Source of the DNA: Chrysoperla carnea
Taxonomy: Eukaryota > Arthropoda > Insecta > Neuroptera > Chrysopidae
Assembly: GCF_905475395.1 (NCBI RefSeq)
Contig: NC_058339.1
Coordinates: 80,442,520-80,506,519, forward strand
DNA length: 64,000 nt
Reading direction: 5' to 3'
The position numbers and the translations under genes were made by a program. Numbering within the stretch: the stretch's first letter is position 1; each line of letters opens with the position of its first letter. This document shows, piece after piece, positions 13,701 through 24,962 of the stretch. Below the pieces are notes generated by a model. The model saw only the letters and a program-made list of their open reading frames with translations, had not been told where the DNA came from and did no database searches.

Positions 13701-16700
13701 AAAAGTTTTTTTCGAACTAAATATTAAAATGCAACAAGTAGTTGTAATAAATACTAGTTTAGAAAAATCGATACATTCCACACAATTGTGTCTCCAATAA
13801 GTTAGAAAAACGCAGACTCAAAAAACAAAAGAGCGAATTTTCATTTTAATTGTCACAAAATCAATTGGAAACGTTATGTGAATTATTCAAGACACGATCG
13901 TATGAGATTCCGTCACACCAAAAACCGAAGTACCAACATTTCAATCAAAAATTTACAAAAGAAAACGCCCATTTAACCTTACAAGTACATACATATAAAT
14001 TTCGACACCACGCCTCATCACTTCTGACATATCGTACCAAAAATCAACAGAAACAGAAAAATAAATAAAACATTCAAAAGCGAAAAAAATAATGCTCAAA
14101 AATATTCGGCATCTCCAAAAAAAGGCGTAAAACATATATATACATAGTTTAGAGGTCAATACTCACTGTCTGAAGGTTAACACCCCAATAATAACAAATA
14201 ATTTAGAAAATTCTAGTTTCGGGGAATCGAACTCATATATATAAACATACACAACACCGAATTTTGCCGGTTTAATAGAGAAAATAAATAAAATATTCGG
14301 TTTTTTTTTATCGATATACAAAAAAAAATCGCGTTCGAAAAAAAATAATTAGTTGAGAAGAATGGACGATATACAATTTAGATTACAGTCGTGAGCGTCG
14401 CGGCGGATATGTTTTCACAAGCATTTTCACATTTCAATGTTATGGTGTAGAGTGGTAGTGGTTAGAGTGAGATGAATCTGTTTGGTATTTTTGGTGTAGT
14501 TAATAGCGTCGCCACATGTCTCGAATGTGTCGCCACTGATCGGGTGCATTTACCTTACTCTCATCATTGAGATCGATATACTGAGGTGGAGATGATGCTG
14601 TATGTATGTCTACAATACGTAAACGAGTACACAGAATACAGTAGGTACACAGTACAACATGCTCTTCGTCCATACTCTAAACCTAAACTCTAAAGCGAGA
14701 GTGCGTATCATTTGGCGGGTGTGGTAAAATATACATATTTTAGTATTATATTCCAAAGATGTATAGCTATAGTCAAATGCATCTTAAGGTAGTATAGCAG
14801 TATCGAGGCTCGCAGTTAACTAATTTTTTTTTTCAATTTATTCAAAATATCATAGTGCCACTGTTAATACAGTTAATAAACCGGGATGCATTGTAATTAA
14901 AGTTGGGAGACAGCAAGTATTTTAAAGAAAATTTTTGTAATGTGTTTATTATTGGACCCTAGGGGTAGGGTTCCAGTGGAGGCATAGGGTCCCAGTTAGC
15001 CAAAATTTTTTGAAATGCTTATTTTGGCTTAAAATTATTATATAGTAGGTATTATTGGTCGTTGAACACGAATACGATGTCAGATTACACCGATTCTGTA
15101 GTTTATTCAGAAGAGTGTGCACTTTTTGACCGGAATAGTGAATTTGGCATAAAAATTTCACTATTTGGCAAAATTTGTATTTATTGTCCAAACTGTGCTC
15201 TAGATGCTATTTTTGGTCACTGATTACGAATCCTATTTAAAATTACAAAAATTGTTTCATTTCTTCCGGAAATCGTATACTTCTACTTACACTACGTATA
15301 CTTCTTTTTTATTAATCTTGCACCCAGTGATTGCAACATTCACGCGTTATAACTTCGTAATATTAATTTTAAAAAAAAAAAGTTTAACGTAAAAATTTTA
15401 AGAAATTTTCCTGTAATTTAGTGCATTTAAATAAGAGAAACTAGCTTCTACATTTGACTAAACTCTATCCCATCTCAATACTGTTATACTACCCTACTGC
15501 AACTTGCGTCAATTGATTTTAATACGAAGTGTATATAAAGATAGGAAAATCGTATTTATAAATTTAATTTCATCGAGATTGACGTCATAGTAAGAAAACC
15601 GATCTTATTGTTAATAAAGCCTTCCAGAAAGCACTAGAGTTGCAATTTGTAGTCACACTTTTTCCGAAAATACGAGTAATAAAACAAGAAAAAACATTTT
15701 TATTGTCGCAAATGATAATACAATCCTTCAAGAATTTAAGCCCAAGATAGTATAGTTAGGCCATCAAAATTCTGGGCAATGGTCAATTTAAAAAAAGACC
15801 TTTTTTCTGAAAATTTGCTATAAAGGACGTAATTCTCAATTTTTTTTTAATTTTCTCAAAATTGCCCGTTTTTTACGATGTAGAGGATGTATTTTGTGTT
15901 AATTACAAATAATTATAATAAAAATTGAATCGTGCACTGTGCAAACAAAAAACAAAAACAACGATTTTCGATGAAATTTGGAGATTTTCACGGGTAATAA
16001 CCAATAAAATTGTATCCCGTTTATGTCATTCGATAGTTTTTTTTTTCTCTACAACTTTCTCATTTAACTTAATTTTGTAGATTGCTTGAAAAACTTTTTT
16101 TCGATTTTTTTAAGTTATGTTCTGCACCAGCTAGAAAATGCACAGAGCGGATTGTAAAATACAAAACACACCCTGTTAAATTGAATTTAATATGGAATAA
16201 ATTACAATTATCATGTTGGCATTAATTCAACTAAAACAACAAACACTGGTTGATTATTGTCAACATAAACGATAATAAATGGTCCAAATTGTAATAGTTC
16301 CTGTAAATATGGGGATGAAATACACTAATGCAATATTTTACACCTTAAGTCTATAGATATTGATTAGTTTTCTAAAACAAATTCTTCAAAAAAATGAGAT
16401 CTGAAATATTATTTTAGAACTTAAAAAATAATAAAATTTATTTTCAAAGTGATTGAAGATGATCTAATTTAATGAAAAATACCACTGGAAACCATTGTTT
16501 GAATTTTAGTTTCATGCAATTTTCAGAGAGGCAGAGGGAACTATTGACTATAGTAAGCGATAAAGAAACAGTGCTTCAAATTTCATCCCAGGATAATTTT
16601 AACATTTTCTCTAATTCAGTCTAAAATTTTCCTGAATCTCAAAATTTCCATAAACATCAGCTTTTACATTAGGAAACTTAGAAATTTTGTTAATTAGGGC

Positions 16701-18069
16701 ATTTTTACACGACTTCAAGGAGAGTCGGCTATCAGATGAAAATTGGAAATGTTACTTCTTATCTCGTAAGATTCAAATATTGGCAGCCTACGGGCCATAG
16801 GCCAGGTGACGTCAAAAACAAACATGGCATCTGTAGTTGCCATTTTCTTAAAATAAAGACGGTATATTTTTTGTTGGAAAGTGTGCGGTTTCCAACGAGT
16901 TGTCATAATACCAAAATATAGTATTTTCTCTAATGAATGGAGAACTTAAAACTATCCAAAAAATTTGCATGTATGGGGGATGGTGATTAGAACAGTTTCT
17001 GACAGTTCATTTAACAAGCATTAAAGAAGGCAATTGTGAAACATCGGCAGAGTTCTCGACTTTCAAGCAAATGAATTTTTACATCACTAAAAATAAATAA
17101 TTTCCTTTGATAAATTTTCTAATTGAGGTAAAAATTATTATTAATCATTTAAATAAATCAATATTTTTGGTACAGAACCCTAAATAAAACGTATTTAGTT
17201 TTTGTTTGTTCATAATTTTTTTTTAATCACATTAAAATAAAAAACGCGCTATTAACGAATAATTTATAAGGAGTAACGATAGAGAACGCTAGTGGCCACA
17301 AATACATCCTCTATGCCGATATATTTATTCATTCTCTATGATAGGTATAAAATGTCTTTGATCATAACAATAGTAACACCATCTAGTTAATTTACTGTTC
17401 ATTGACCCATCCATTCTCAAAATACATTGATTTAAAAAAAAATTACTCATCATGTTAATAAAAACAACTTAATTAGTAAAATTTATTGTAAATCGCAATT
17501 AAATTGATGCCAAACTTATGAAGGTTTAAATAACTTTAGCTGTTATTTAAATTTAAATCAAAACACAAAATTGAAAATTAGATAATTTAATCAAAAAATG
17601 TTAATCATGAATTAAATTACCGAATTCAACATAATTGAACTAAAATTTTCAAGTCACTAACTTGAAAAACACATCAAAAAACAAACTACATCACTTTCGA
17701 CGAATACATCAAATTTTCGCTATGACATTAAAAAACTGAACAAGCATGTCAAAATAATTTCAATCCTCATGTTCGAAAACAAATTACAAAACTAAATCAC
17801 AAAATAAATCAAATAAAACAAACAAACAAAAAAATTTCATTTCGACGAAAATGCGTAATGTATCCGTCAAAAGTCTGAAAACACACACAAAAATTTTTTT
17901 GGACATTAATGTCAATTGAAAAATGAAAACACTTACCTTCATCATATTCTTCTATATAATTCGATACGTCTGTGAAAATTAAAAGAAAATTGATTTTAAT
18001 GTCATCTTAATTTTTGATGTCAAATAACTTGCAACATTGCACAAAATTTTCAAGATACTCACCCGCCAT
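1628..18069 (-). CDS. PPP4R1: PPP4R1, serine/threonine-protein phosphatase 4 regulatory subunit 1 (5' part only)
   Basis: PPP4R1 is a HEAT/ARM-repeat scaffold that binds the PP4 catalytic subunit and steers its substrate choice. Three coding exons join in frame here: complement(18063..18069), (17937..17969) and (1628..1757). The product starts MADVSNYIEEYDEG, continues through an acidic Gly/Asp stretch and reaches LRPLEQLQKCVISEHAWNR. The last part aligns with the segment just before the first HEAT repeat of vertebrate PPP4R1 (LTPLGRLDKYAASENIFNR). Each junction has GT-AG ends and matching phases (1 nt then 2 nt). The remaining coding sequence, about 900 residues in the vertebrate protein, lies beyond the left edge. 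The intron between exons 2 and 3 is about 16.2 kb and rich in repeats. Identity rests on about 20 aligned residues plus the short acidic N-terminus, so it is good but not certain. Confidence 0.7.
2305..2445 (+). repeat. Dispersed repeat family A, 5' fragment
   Basis: The sequence from CACGGGTAAACAGTGATGTT to TTACAAGATAGGTCCTACG recurs at 58.20-58.33 kb and, in reverse, at 29.47-29.57 kb. Only the 5' portion of the family is present; it lies immediately before the satellite array. The class is unknown. Confidence 0.6.
2473..3990. repeat. ~307-bp satellite-like tandem array, five copies
   Basis: Copies begin with TCGAGTTTATTTGGCGATTG at 2473, 2781, 3087, 3393 and 3699, giving periods of 306-308 bp. 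Copies differ by only a few substitutions, such as GGGTCAAAATT versus GCCTCAAAATT. Each unit carries a perfect 14-bp palindrome, AAGGGGTACCCCTT, degraded in the last copy. The short open frame at 2483-2689 lies inside the array and is not a gene. Confidence 0.95.
5040..5480 (+). repeat. Dispersed repeat family B, copy 1
   Basis: It starts TTAAGGATGTACGAGCACCA and contains AGGCTTTGTCC/AAATCAATT and ATTTAAATAAATAAATGGC motifs shared with the copies at 11.33 and 60.15 kb. The 3' end is poorly defined. The open frame at 5177-5371 reads through shared repeat sequence and is not a gene. Confidence 0.65.
6979..7638 (+). mobile_element. Non-autonomous DUF4817/mariner-type transposon with remnant transposase N-terminus
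   Basis: Long terminal inverted repeats: the left end ACAGGGTGTCTCATGACTCG is matched in inverse by CGAGTCACGGGACACCCTGT at the right end. Similarity extends inward more than 100 bp, through the segment ATTCTTTGGACAATTTTAAG and its complement. Flanks are TATAT-like. From 7254 the interior reads MTKFTNPEYTNISFIYGYC, a stop, then KYQRGFPDRIIANK. That is the pattern of the DUF4817 helix-turn-helix of insect mariner-like transposases (IYGxxxGNARA...YQRRFPxRxxPN). The catalytic region is absent, so the copy is dead. Confidence 0.75.
8721..8890 (+). mobile_element. Probable hAT-type element end (one terminus seen)
   Basis: The sequence begins with CAGAGGTGGACATTATTGG, sharing its first ten bases with the hAT-like MITE at 20.62 kb, and runs into TTATTCGATT repeats. 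No matching opposite terminus was found, so the right limit is approximate. Confidence 0.35.
11333..11940 (+). mobile_element. Family B element, most complete copy: TTAA-ended MITE
   Basis: The left end TTAAGGATGTACGAGTGCCA and the right end TGGCACTCGTACTATCTTAA are near-perfect inverse copies. Each starts at a TTAA, which would suit a piggyBac-type TTAA target site or simply a TTAA-ended TIR. The interior matches the copies at 5.04 and 60.15 kb and has no coding potential. The weak open frames at 11663-11851 and 11915-12106 cross it. Confidence 0.65.
12415..12785 (+). repeat. Dispersed repeat family A, longest copy
   Basis: It runs from TTTTTTAAGAAACATTTAAAC through GACGGACGGACGGCCGGACA to GTATACCTTGGTATATTTCA. 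The same order of motifs is found at 29.27-29.58 kb (reverse), 35.21-35.32 kb (3' end only) and 58.19-58.51 kb (internally deleted). The short open frame at 12657-12854 lies in it and is part of the repeat. Class unknown; no transposase or reverse transcriptase was seen. Confidence 0.7.
14500..14673 (-). CDS. Possible 57-residue small ORF in a GC-richer island of the PPP4R1 intron
   Basis: The frame MDEEHVVLCTYCILC...SSPPQYIDLN...DQWRHIRDMWRRY runs from ATG to TAA in an island (about 14.38-14.72 kb) clearly richer in G+C than its neighbours. A usable donor (AAG|GTAAAT) occurs at codon 40, so part of it could instead be a spliced exon. The length is not divisible by three between plausible splice sites, so it is not an in-frame cassette exon of PPP4R1. 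A 32-codon ORF (MNLFGIFGVV...) overlaps on the other strand. I do not recognise the product. Chance is a real alternative. Confidence 0.2.
   Translation of the reverse strand: MDEEHVVLCTYCILCTRLRIVDIHTASSPPQYIDLNDESKVNAPDQWRHIRDMWRRY
17937..17969 (-). CDS. PPP4R1: PPP4R1 coding exon 2 (33 nt)
   Basis: The exon lies between a TTTTCACAG acceptor and a GGTAAGT donor. It encodes the rest of codon 3 and then VSNYIEEYDE, and ends one base into a glycine codon. The intron before it is only about 93 nt. Its small size explains why ORF searches miss it. Confidence 0.65.
18063..18069 (-). CDS. PPP4R1: PPP4R1 coding exon 1 (ATG GCG G)
   Basis: Only seven coding bases: the initiator ATG, GCG and the first base of codon 3. 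A strong GTGAGT donor follows at once. The short MAD- start joined to the acidic exon 2 resembles the MAD- start of vertebrate PPP4R1. The upstream side holds a run of TA dinucleotides and an inverted CCAAT-like motif (ATTGGTTGG, about 18119). Confidence 0.65.
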
Positions 18070-20620
18070 GTTGAACACTCATTAAAACACTATATATATA
18101 TACCAACTGTACACGTGATTGGTTGGAAAATAACCGTATCGAATAAATATAACGTAATTAGTATTTTAATTTTTTTTAAATAATAAATAAACTTTTATTT
18201 TGACAATAGTCGAAAATTATTTAGAATTTTTTTTGGTATTTATTTTTAATTTACAAAAAATACACATATATATTAGTACCTATGCCGCCGAATAAATGTT
18301 GTAAACATAGTGTGTTGACCAAACATTTTCATTTCTATTTTTAAACATGTATTTTTCTCTTATTTATTTGTTTACGAAGAAGTAATTTAAAAACAAAAAG
18401 TGATTAGAAGTATGTAGAATACCTTTTATTATCTTATTTCTATGTCTCATGATTTTTCATTTCGATTTAAGTTGCATTCAAAAGATACTACGATATTGTT
18501 ATCTTCGAAAACATTACATTTATTTAATTAATGAATTGTATGAAGGACGAATTTTTATTCAAAATTAAACTGTACATTTTATGAAAATCATTTTCTACTT
18601 GTTATTTAAAATTGTACGTAAATAAATTAAATAAAAGAATACAAATGGACGAAAAATTAATACTTGACGAGCCATCTGTTAAGTTTACTTTTAAGCTCCA
18701 AATTTAAATTTACTTTTTATTTCTTGTTTGTTTTATTTTTTATCAATTATCATCAAAATTTAACTATAAAGAAAATCCAATTAATCCAATTTCTCAATAC
18801 CCAATGGATATTAAGTTTTTTAAAATTAATACACCTTCTTTACTAAAGAAAATATTATATGACTAGAAATAACAATGTTGTCGAATAAATGCTTAATTTC
18901 TTTTAATTTATACTTTTAAGGCTTGATTAAAGGTATTTAAAACGCTAAAATAATTTTCGAAAACATTATTTTTGTTTTAATGCGTTAAACAGAAATATCC
19001 ATTCGAAATCAAATTTAGAATTTATTGCATTTATATTTAAAATTTTGCGCAAATAAAATAATTTAATAAGTGTCGAGCCATCTCTTGATTATATATCAAA
19101 GTTTTAACTTTGTCGCAAATATTATGGCATTTATTTTTAAAATTGAAATCTGAGCCATAGAATAATATATGAGCTGAAATTTCTAGGCTTCTACAGATAT
19201 GTAGGTAGCTGCATCCAGAATCATAGATTCTTTATACCTTCCTCAAAATATGAGATGTAATTAGATTGATTTACAGGAGTTTATCGAAGCTAGATACAAT
19301 GTTTATCGCTCAAATCTTCTACAATGAGATCTCTATCTTGAGATAATATCTAAAATTTTTGGATACTTTGAAGATTTCTCTAATTCAGTCATAGTTCCGG
19401 TTCATATCTCTGATGATTCCCGTTTTCCCGGTTTGCGGTTACTCTGCTAAAAAATAACGAATGAACAATTTGTTAGTCTTAGTCCAAGGAAATGAAAAAA
19501 TTATCAAATAAAACGAAATATTTTAATAGTATTATAATTTTTTTTGTTTGAATAATATATTTGACTAGATTAATTCCCAGAAATTAAACATTGACAAATT
19601 TGAATAATGCTTAGGACAAAAAAAAAGAAAATTAAAATTAAATAAAAACATCAAATTAAAAAAGAATAAAAGTACAATAATAATTAATAATTCTCCATTT
19701 TGTTTTTTTTCTTTAAATCTAAAAACAGTTACCTACTTATTACATACGGAATAAAAAAATAATGTTATTGTGTGATAGTCCAGCAAATTAAGCCTTATGA
19801 TTTTTAGAACTAAGTTCAGGCGTTGTATTTGACTGTCATTTCAGAAACGGATAAATTGGAAATTCAAATAAGAAGATACTAGAATAAGAAATGCAAAAAT
19901 CCTTTTTCTCGACAACGAGATGTCAAGCGACGGACATCCTTTCGAGCCTCTTAACAAATTACATATTTCCCGAGCCTCTTGAAAGAGAAATCTCCGGCTA
20001 TCTAATTTTCGTATAGGAGAAAGGTGTTAAATACGGCCTTCATACCGCGACTCAAATTTCCAGTTGTTTTGAGATTACTGTCAAATAGTACGTCTGGCCT
20101 TAGACGCATTTTAGCCATTGATACAGTAAGAAGTAAGTTTAGTCGAAAGAATATATAAAATCGCATAAGTGATCTTTGAGACATAAATTTCATAAATAAG
20201 TAGAATGATAAAGTTTCAGGAATGATCATTTAATTAAAATAAACCACTTCTAGGATTTAGAGTTTATTTCGATGGAACAAAATAAGGCATAGCAGAACCT
20301 AGAAGATTGTTAAAATATTATAAAAGTTATTTTGGTACTTTTTTTGACAAAACAAGTTGATTTCCAGAAAGTATTATTTGAATAAAGTGTGCATATCCCG
20401 AAAATTAGGAATAATTATTCTGAACACCCGGTATGATGCTTTATTACTTATTGTATCAATGCAAAGTAGGCTTTAAGTTACACGAATTAAGAAAAAATCA
20501 TAATATCGTGAACCGGCACGACGGTTTTCTCTATACATTAACAATGATATATATTTAAGCAGTTCATAGACATTTAGTGTTTTGATCGTTAATATAAGAT
20601 CATGTTCCAATTGTTATACC

Positions 20621-20820
20621 CAGAGGTGGATTAAATGTCCAGAATGCCTTAGGCAAGCCCCTCATCGGCGCCCTTCCAGCGGCCATATAAATATCATAAA
20701 GTTTAACTAGTATTTACCTCATAACTAGCTCTTTGTTTAAAAATTATCACGGGCGGCTTCCTTCATAAACTCGCATCTCCAGGTACGTGCCTAGTTTGCT
20801 TTACGGATAATCCACCTCTG
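20621..20820. mobile_element. 200-bp hAT-like MITE
   Basis: The ends CAGAGGTGGATTA and TAATCCACCTCTG form a perfect 13-bp TIR in the hAT style (CAGxGGTG). The flanks GTTATACC and GTTATATT match at 6 of 8 positions, as expected for an aged 8-bp hAT target duplication. The interior is GC-richer (CCCCTCATCGGCGCCC) and non-coding. Confidence 0.8.
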
Positions 20821-23800
20821 GTTATATTAAAACTTCAAAAACATGGAACGTCTATGGGCCACTTTATTCGCTGTGTACATATGAAAATATCTAACATCAC
20901 TAGTGATTCTAGTTTGTTTATTTTTTCTTTAAAATAAAAAATATAAAGGAAGATAAGGAATGATTTAATGAATATTCTTTTGTTTAATTAAACCCCTACT
21001 TCTTTTAAAAATTAAAAATGTTTGTAGAACCATGCTCGTTTAGCACACGCGTGATGCTAGTTGTTTTCAAACGATGCTACATTTAAAAATAGTATTTTAC
21101 ACTAAACAGACCAAAAAAATTTCGTCTATTAACAATAAAAAGACTTAAAAAATATTGATAACTCAACGTCAGCCTTGGAGTTGGAGGGGATTGTAAACAT
21201 TAATTAACATTTTTTACTGTTGCCAGTCAGTTCTTTTTCCTTTAAAAGAGTAATGTTGTTTTCTGGATTTTAAATCAGTTCATGTAGAATAGTTGTACAA
21301 AAAACTAAAGTCTTTTAAAATCTAAAACTGAATTCTTGATTTTGCCAATTTCTGGAGAGGCGAATCTATAACCGTACGATGAAATTACTTTTGATTACGT
21401 GATACTAATTACGAAATAAATATTTTTTCACTTCTAGAATACGTTAAAGTCAAATCAATCGCCATTTTTAATCAAATCAAAGTTATTAATCACTTGAGAG
21501 TTCAAGTTTGATTTTATAAGAAGAGGTTACAAATAAGTAGGTACCCCCAACTAGTTATTAATTAGCCGCATCTCTCTCGAGAAAAAGGTTCATTCTAAAT
21601 TAATTTTAATTTTTTTTAATTGATCTGTTTAGTAGAAATTTAAGAATAATATACGACAGTTCTGTTGTTTTAAGTGAGTGTTGATCAACGGACAGTAGAA
21701 ATATTTGATAAAGTATAGAAGAGTATAATTAAGAATATAATTCTAAGAGTTTTCAAATTCATTTTTCATTGAATTTTCTTTATCAATTATTAACGGCCAG
21801 CTAGTTTTTTCTCTTAAAAAAAAATCGCTATATGAAAAGTTATTTTACTGTCGCTGTATGTTCTAAAATAATAATCGCACAGAAAAAAAAAACATCAGAC
21901 ATCATTTGAAAACTAAAAGAGACTTTTGTGACGTTCTTACCTTTATTTATCTATATAAAATTTTTTTTTCTTTTTACTTCTTCAATTTCTGTTTTACATA
22001 AAATTACAACGCAAAAATGATAAAATAATAGCTCTCAGTATGCCCCACATTTTAGTTTTTCATATGTTTCAAGAAATTGAAGTTTGAAATTGGATGAATG
22101 CCATGGTGAATTATATTTCCTTACATTTCCCACAGTATAAGTTTCTGTTTATTATCTAGGGCTAACAATAACGAAAGAAGATAAAGCAGTTTAAAGTCCA
22201 AAGTTTCAATTTCGCTTTGATAGTCGCTCAAAAAGCTCGTGCTTTAAAACTAAATAGCGATTTTATTAAGAGAAAATACAAATTTGCCAATGATTATATC
22301 GGTCTTCATGCACTAGGAGTTCTTTTTTTAAGATTGTAAAAATAAATCGAAAATTTTTCCCCACATTTTCTAAGATGATAATAACTTTTGAGTTCTTTTT
22401 AAAAAGTACATGAAAGTACAAAAAGTAAGATAGGAACATTTTTCGCAGAAATACGCATTTCTGAATTTAAGACAATTTTTTGTCTTTCTAACTAAGAAAT
22501 ATTTTCGAACGTCGTTTTTTATTGCTCACTTAAAACAACATAATTAATAATTTCCCAATTATACATTAAATATTGATTAAATAATCGAACGTTTAACATT
22601 TATTTTTTTGTTTAAATTTCTTTTTCTGATAGATATTCTTCAGTAACATAAAAGTTTCTATAGTTTTGGCGCACAATTTGGAAAATCAATCATAAACTAA
22701 TATAATATGAATAGAGAGACGTTAAGTCTACAAAATAATTTAAAAACAAAAGAGGTTAATTTTAATTTTGATAACAAAAGTTTAAAACAAATATTTACGT
22801 TTTAAGCTCCGTAAGAAATGAGGCGGGGCTTAATTATGTTCCCACTAAAATTGATAACAAAACAAGGATGTCTGTACGTAAAAAGTTATACTTCTTCGGT
22901 ATAAACAAATATAATAATTTATGAATAATACATACTGTAGTTAACCTATCTTGTGTTTTCATAGATGACATTTAATCTGTCATCTGTCTATCCTTGTCTA
23001 CTGTGAGTGACATTTCGTTTAACGGCTGGTTTCATGATAAAAAAGTATAACTTCAAACATATTTTCTAACAAATAGACCTTTATTACGATACATTATTGT
23101 TTCGGGCAGACAGTAATAAGTTAGACAAAGATGCAAGATATTTGTTATTCATTTTATCACATAAGTTTTTGACATACTGTCCGAAACAAAAGATAATCAC
23201 TTCTAAATGAAAAGATCTTTTTATAACGCTCTCCAAATTACCAAACTGTTAAACAAAACAAAGAACACTTATGTTACCAAAAATCATTCACTAACTAATC
23301 ATTAAAATTTGATTTTGGCATAAAACGACATTATATTAATCAACAATGTCTGAAATTTTTCCTTATAAAATAAATTCTGTAACCACATTCTAATAAATAT
23401 ATTTTGAAAATATGATAATTCTTTTCGAAAATAGTTATTTATTACTCTCTGTTCTCTCTTTTACTTATTTTTGTGTATTTTAATAAAAAATATTTTCGAC
23501 TACAGAAAAATATGATTGTTTTTAAAAATTCTTTAAATTTACATACATTCTCTAAATGCAACATGAAGATAGTCTTAATAATATGAAATATAACGTCTCG
23601 TTTATTCAAATGCTCGATCGTATTTATCGATCATTATTAATATTTTTCGTCTTTTTAATTAAGAAAAGCAATCACAATGACAGTTCATTCGATATTTATT
23701 CGATGAGCTAGATTGAATAATCGAAAATTCTTAATATAATTATTTTTCTGATTGAATTTTAAAACTATTTCAAATTTGTTCAATAATCGTCTCTTGCCCA

Positions 23801-24049
23801 TGTGACCAAAAATATCTTGACTTAATTCATCAAAATTTAATTTTTGTGATTTTGGTTTCTGTTTACATAGTGAATTTCAACCCAATCAAGAACCGAAATT
23901 TTACTCCTCATAAAGTAGATTGAACCCCGAAAAAATTCCTACACTTGCATTTTGTTAAAAAATATAAAATATCAACAAAAAAAATAATTTAGCTAAGTTT
24001 ATAAAAAGTTATTATTATTCATTAGCTAGACCGATTTCGATTGCTCTCG

Positions 24050-24405
24050 TTTACAATTGGTAATTTGAATGAAAAAAAATTTTTTTTTTTGTTGACAAAA
24101 ATGGAAAGATCATATATAAGTTAAAAAACAAAACTGTTTTTATTTTTTCATGATAATTTTAAAGTTACAGGCAGTTATAAAGGAATTTTTCAAAAGAGAA
24201 ACGAAAACGTCCGACAGAAAAAATATTCGTAAAAGATCGTGTAACGTCATAATGTTAATAATTGTATACAGTGTATACTATTCACTTAACATTATTACGT
24301 CATAACGATGTTTTACGAACATTTTTTTTTGTCGGGCGTTTTAACTTATACATGATCTTTCCATTTTTGTCAAAAAAATATTTGGTTCAAAATCCCAATT
24401 GGCGA
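24050..24405. repeat. Long imperfect palindrome (foldback element)
   Basis: GACAAAAATGGAAAGATCAT at about 24094 is answered by ATGATCTTTCCATTTTTGTC at about 24352. Closer in, AACGTCCGACA, TTCGTAAAA and ACGTCATAATGTTAA are mirrored by TTAACATTATTACGTCATAA, TTTTACGAAC and TGTCGGGCGTT. The centre is near 24272. The left arm carries about 70 bp of extra sequence. The open frame at 24262-24453 is the right arm. Confidence 0.65.
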
Positions 24406-24460
24406 TTTAAAAAGGAGTTATCGACTTATAATCAAAAAACGTCTTCCGTCTAACTTTTAA

Positions 24461-24741
24461 GGACGTACATTCATGGGAACTAAAAATTTAAATTATTTTA
24501 AATGATTTAAGAAAATATATACGGTTGTCGAATTAATTTCGTTAAGTTTTAAGTTTAAAAAGTGACAAAAAGCAATGTTTATATATACATGTTTATATAT
24601 ATTGATAGCTTAATTACCAGTTAGTAATTATTATCTAAATGTTCAGAATTTCACAAAATTTTTCAATTTTTTATTTATTTAAAATTAACTTAGTGTTTCC
24701 CTTATACGCACATAGCAAAACAGGGTGGTAAATGAACGTCC
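24461..24741. mobile_element. TTAA-flanked short TIR element
   Basis: The outer sequence GGACGTACATTCATGGG directly follows a TTAA (24457-24460). The inverse TAAATGAACGTCC directly precedes another TTAA (24742-24745). TTAA duplications are typical of piggyBac-type insertion. At 281 bp with no ORF it would be a non-autonomous MITE, wedged between two palindromes. Confidence 0.55.
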
Positions 24742-24747
24742 TTAAAA

Positions 24748-24962
24748 GCTTGAAAACTATTCATCTTATCATCAAATAAACCTTTTGGTGTTTTCTGGAA
24801 TCCTTTAATTTACCTTTTTCAGTGAATTTCAATCAAAACGAGAATTAACACCGAAATTGTTTATTTTCGTTTAGGTTGAATTCACTGGACAAAGTAAATT
24901 AAACGATTCCACAAAACACGAAAAAGTCGACTTAATGATAAGATGAATAGTTTTCAAGTCAT
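24748..24962. repeat. Inverted-repeat element
   Basis: CTTGAAAACTATTCATCTTA at the left is matched by TAAGATGAATAGTTTTCAAG at the right. The arms continue inward with mismatches (TTTAATTTACC...CAGTGAATTTC against GAATTCACTGG...AAATTAAA). The arms are about 90-100 bp with a short spacer. Confidence 0.7.

Noticed and set aside
16715-16921. Overlapping plus and minus ORFs of about 60 codons
   Set aside because: Both frames cover the same GC-richer patch without a recognisable family or splice sites; likely a repeat fragment.
20002-20229. 75-codon minus ORF
   Set aside because: Considered a transposase piece, but no transposase motif could be aligned and no TIR surrounds it.
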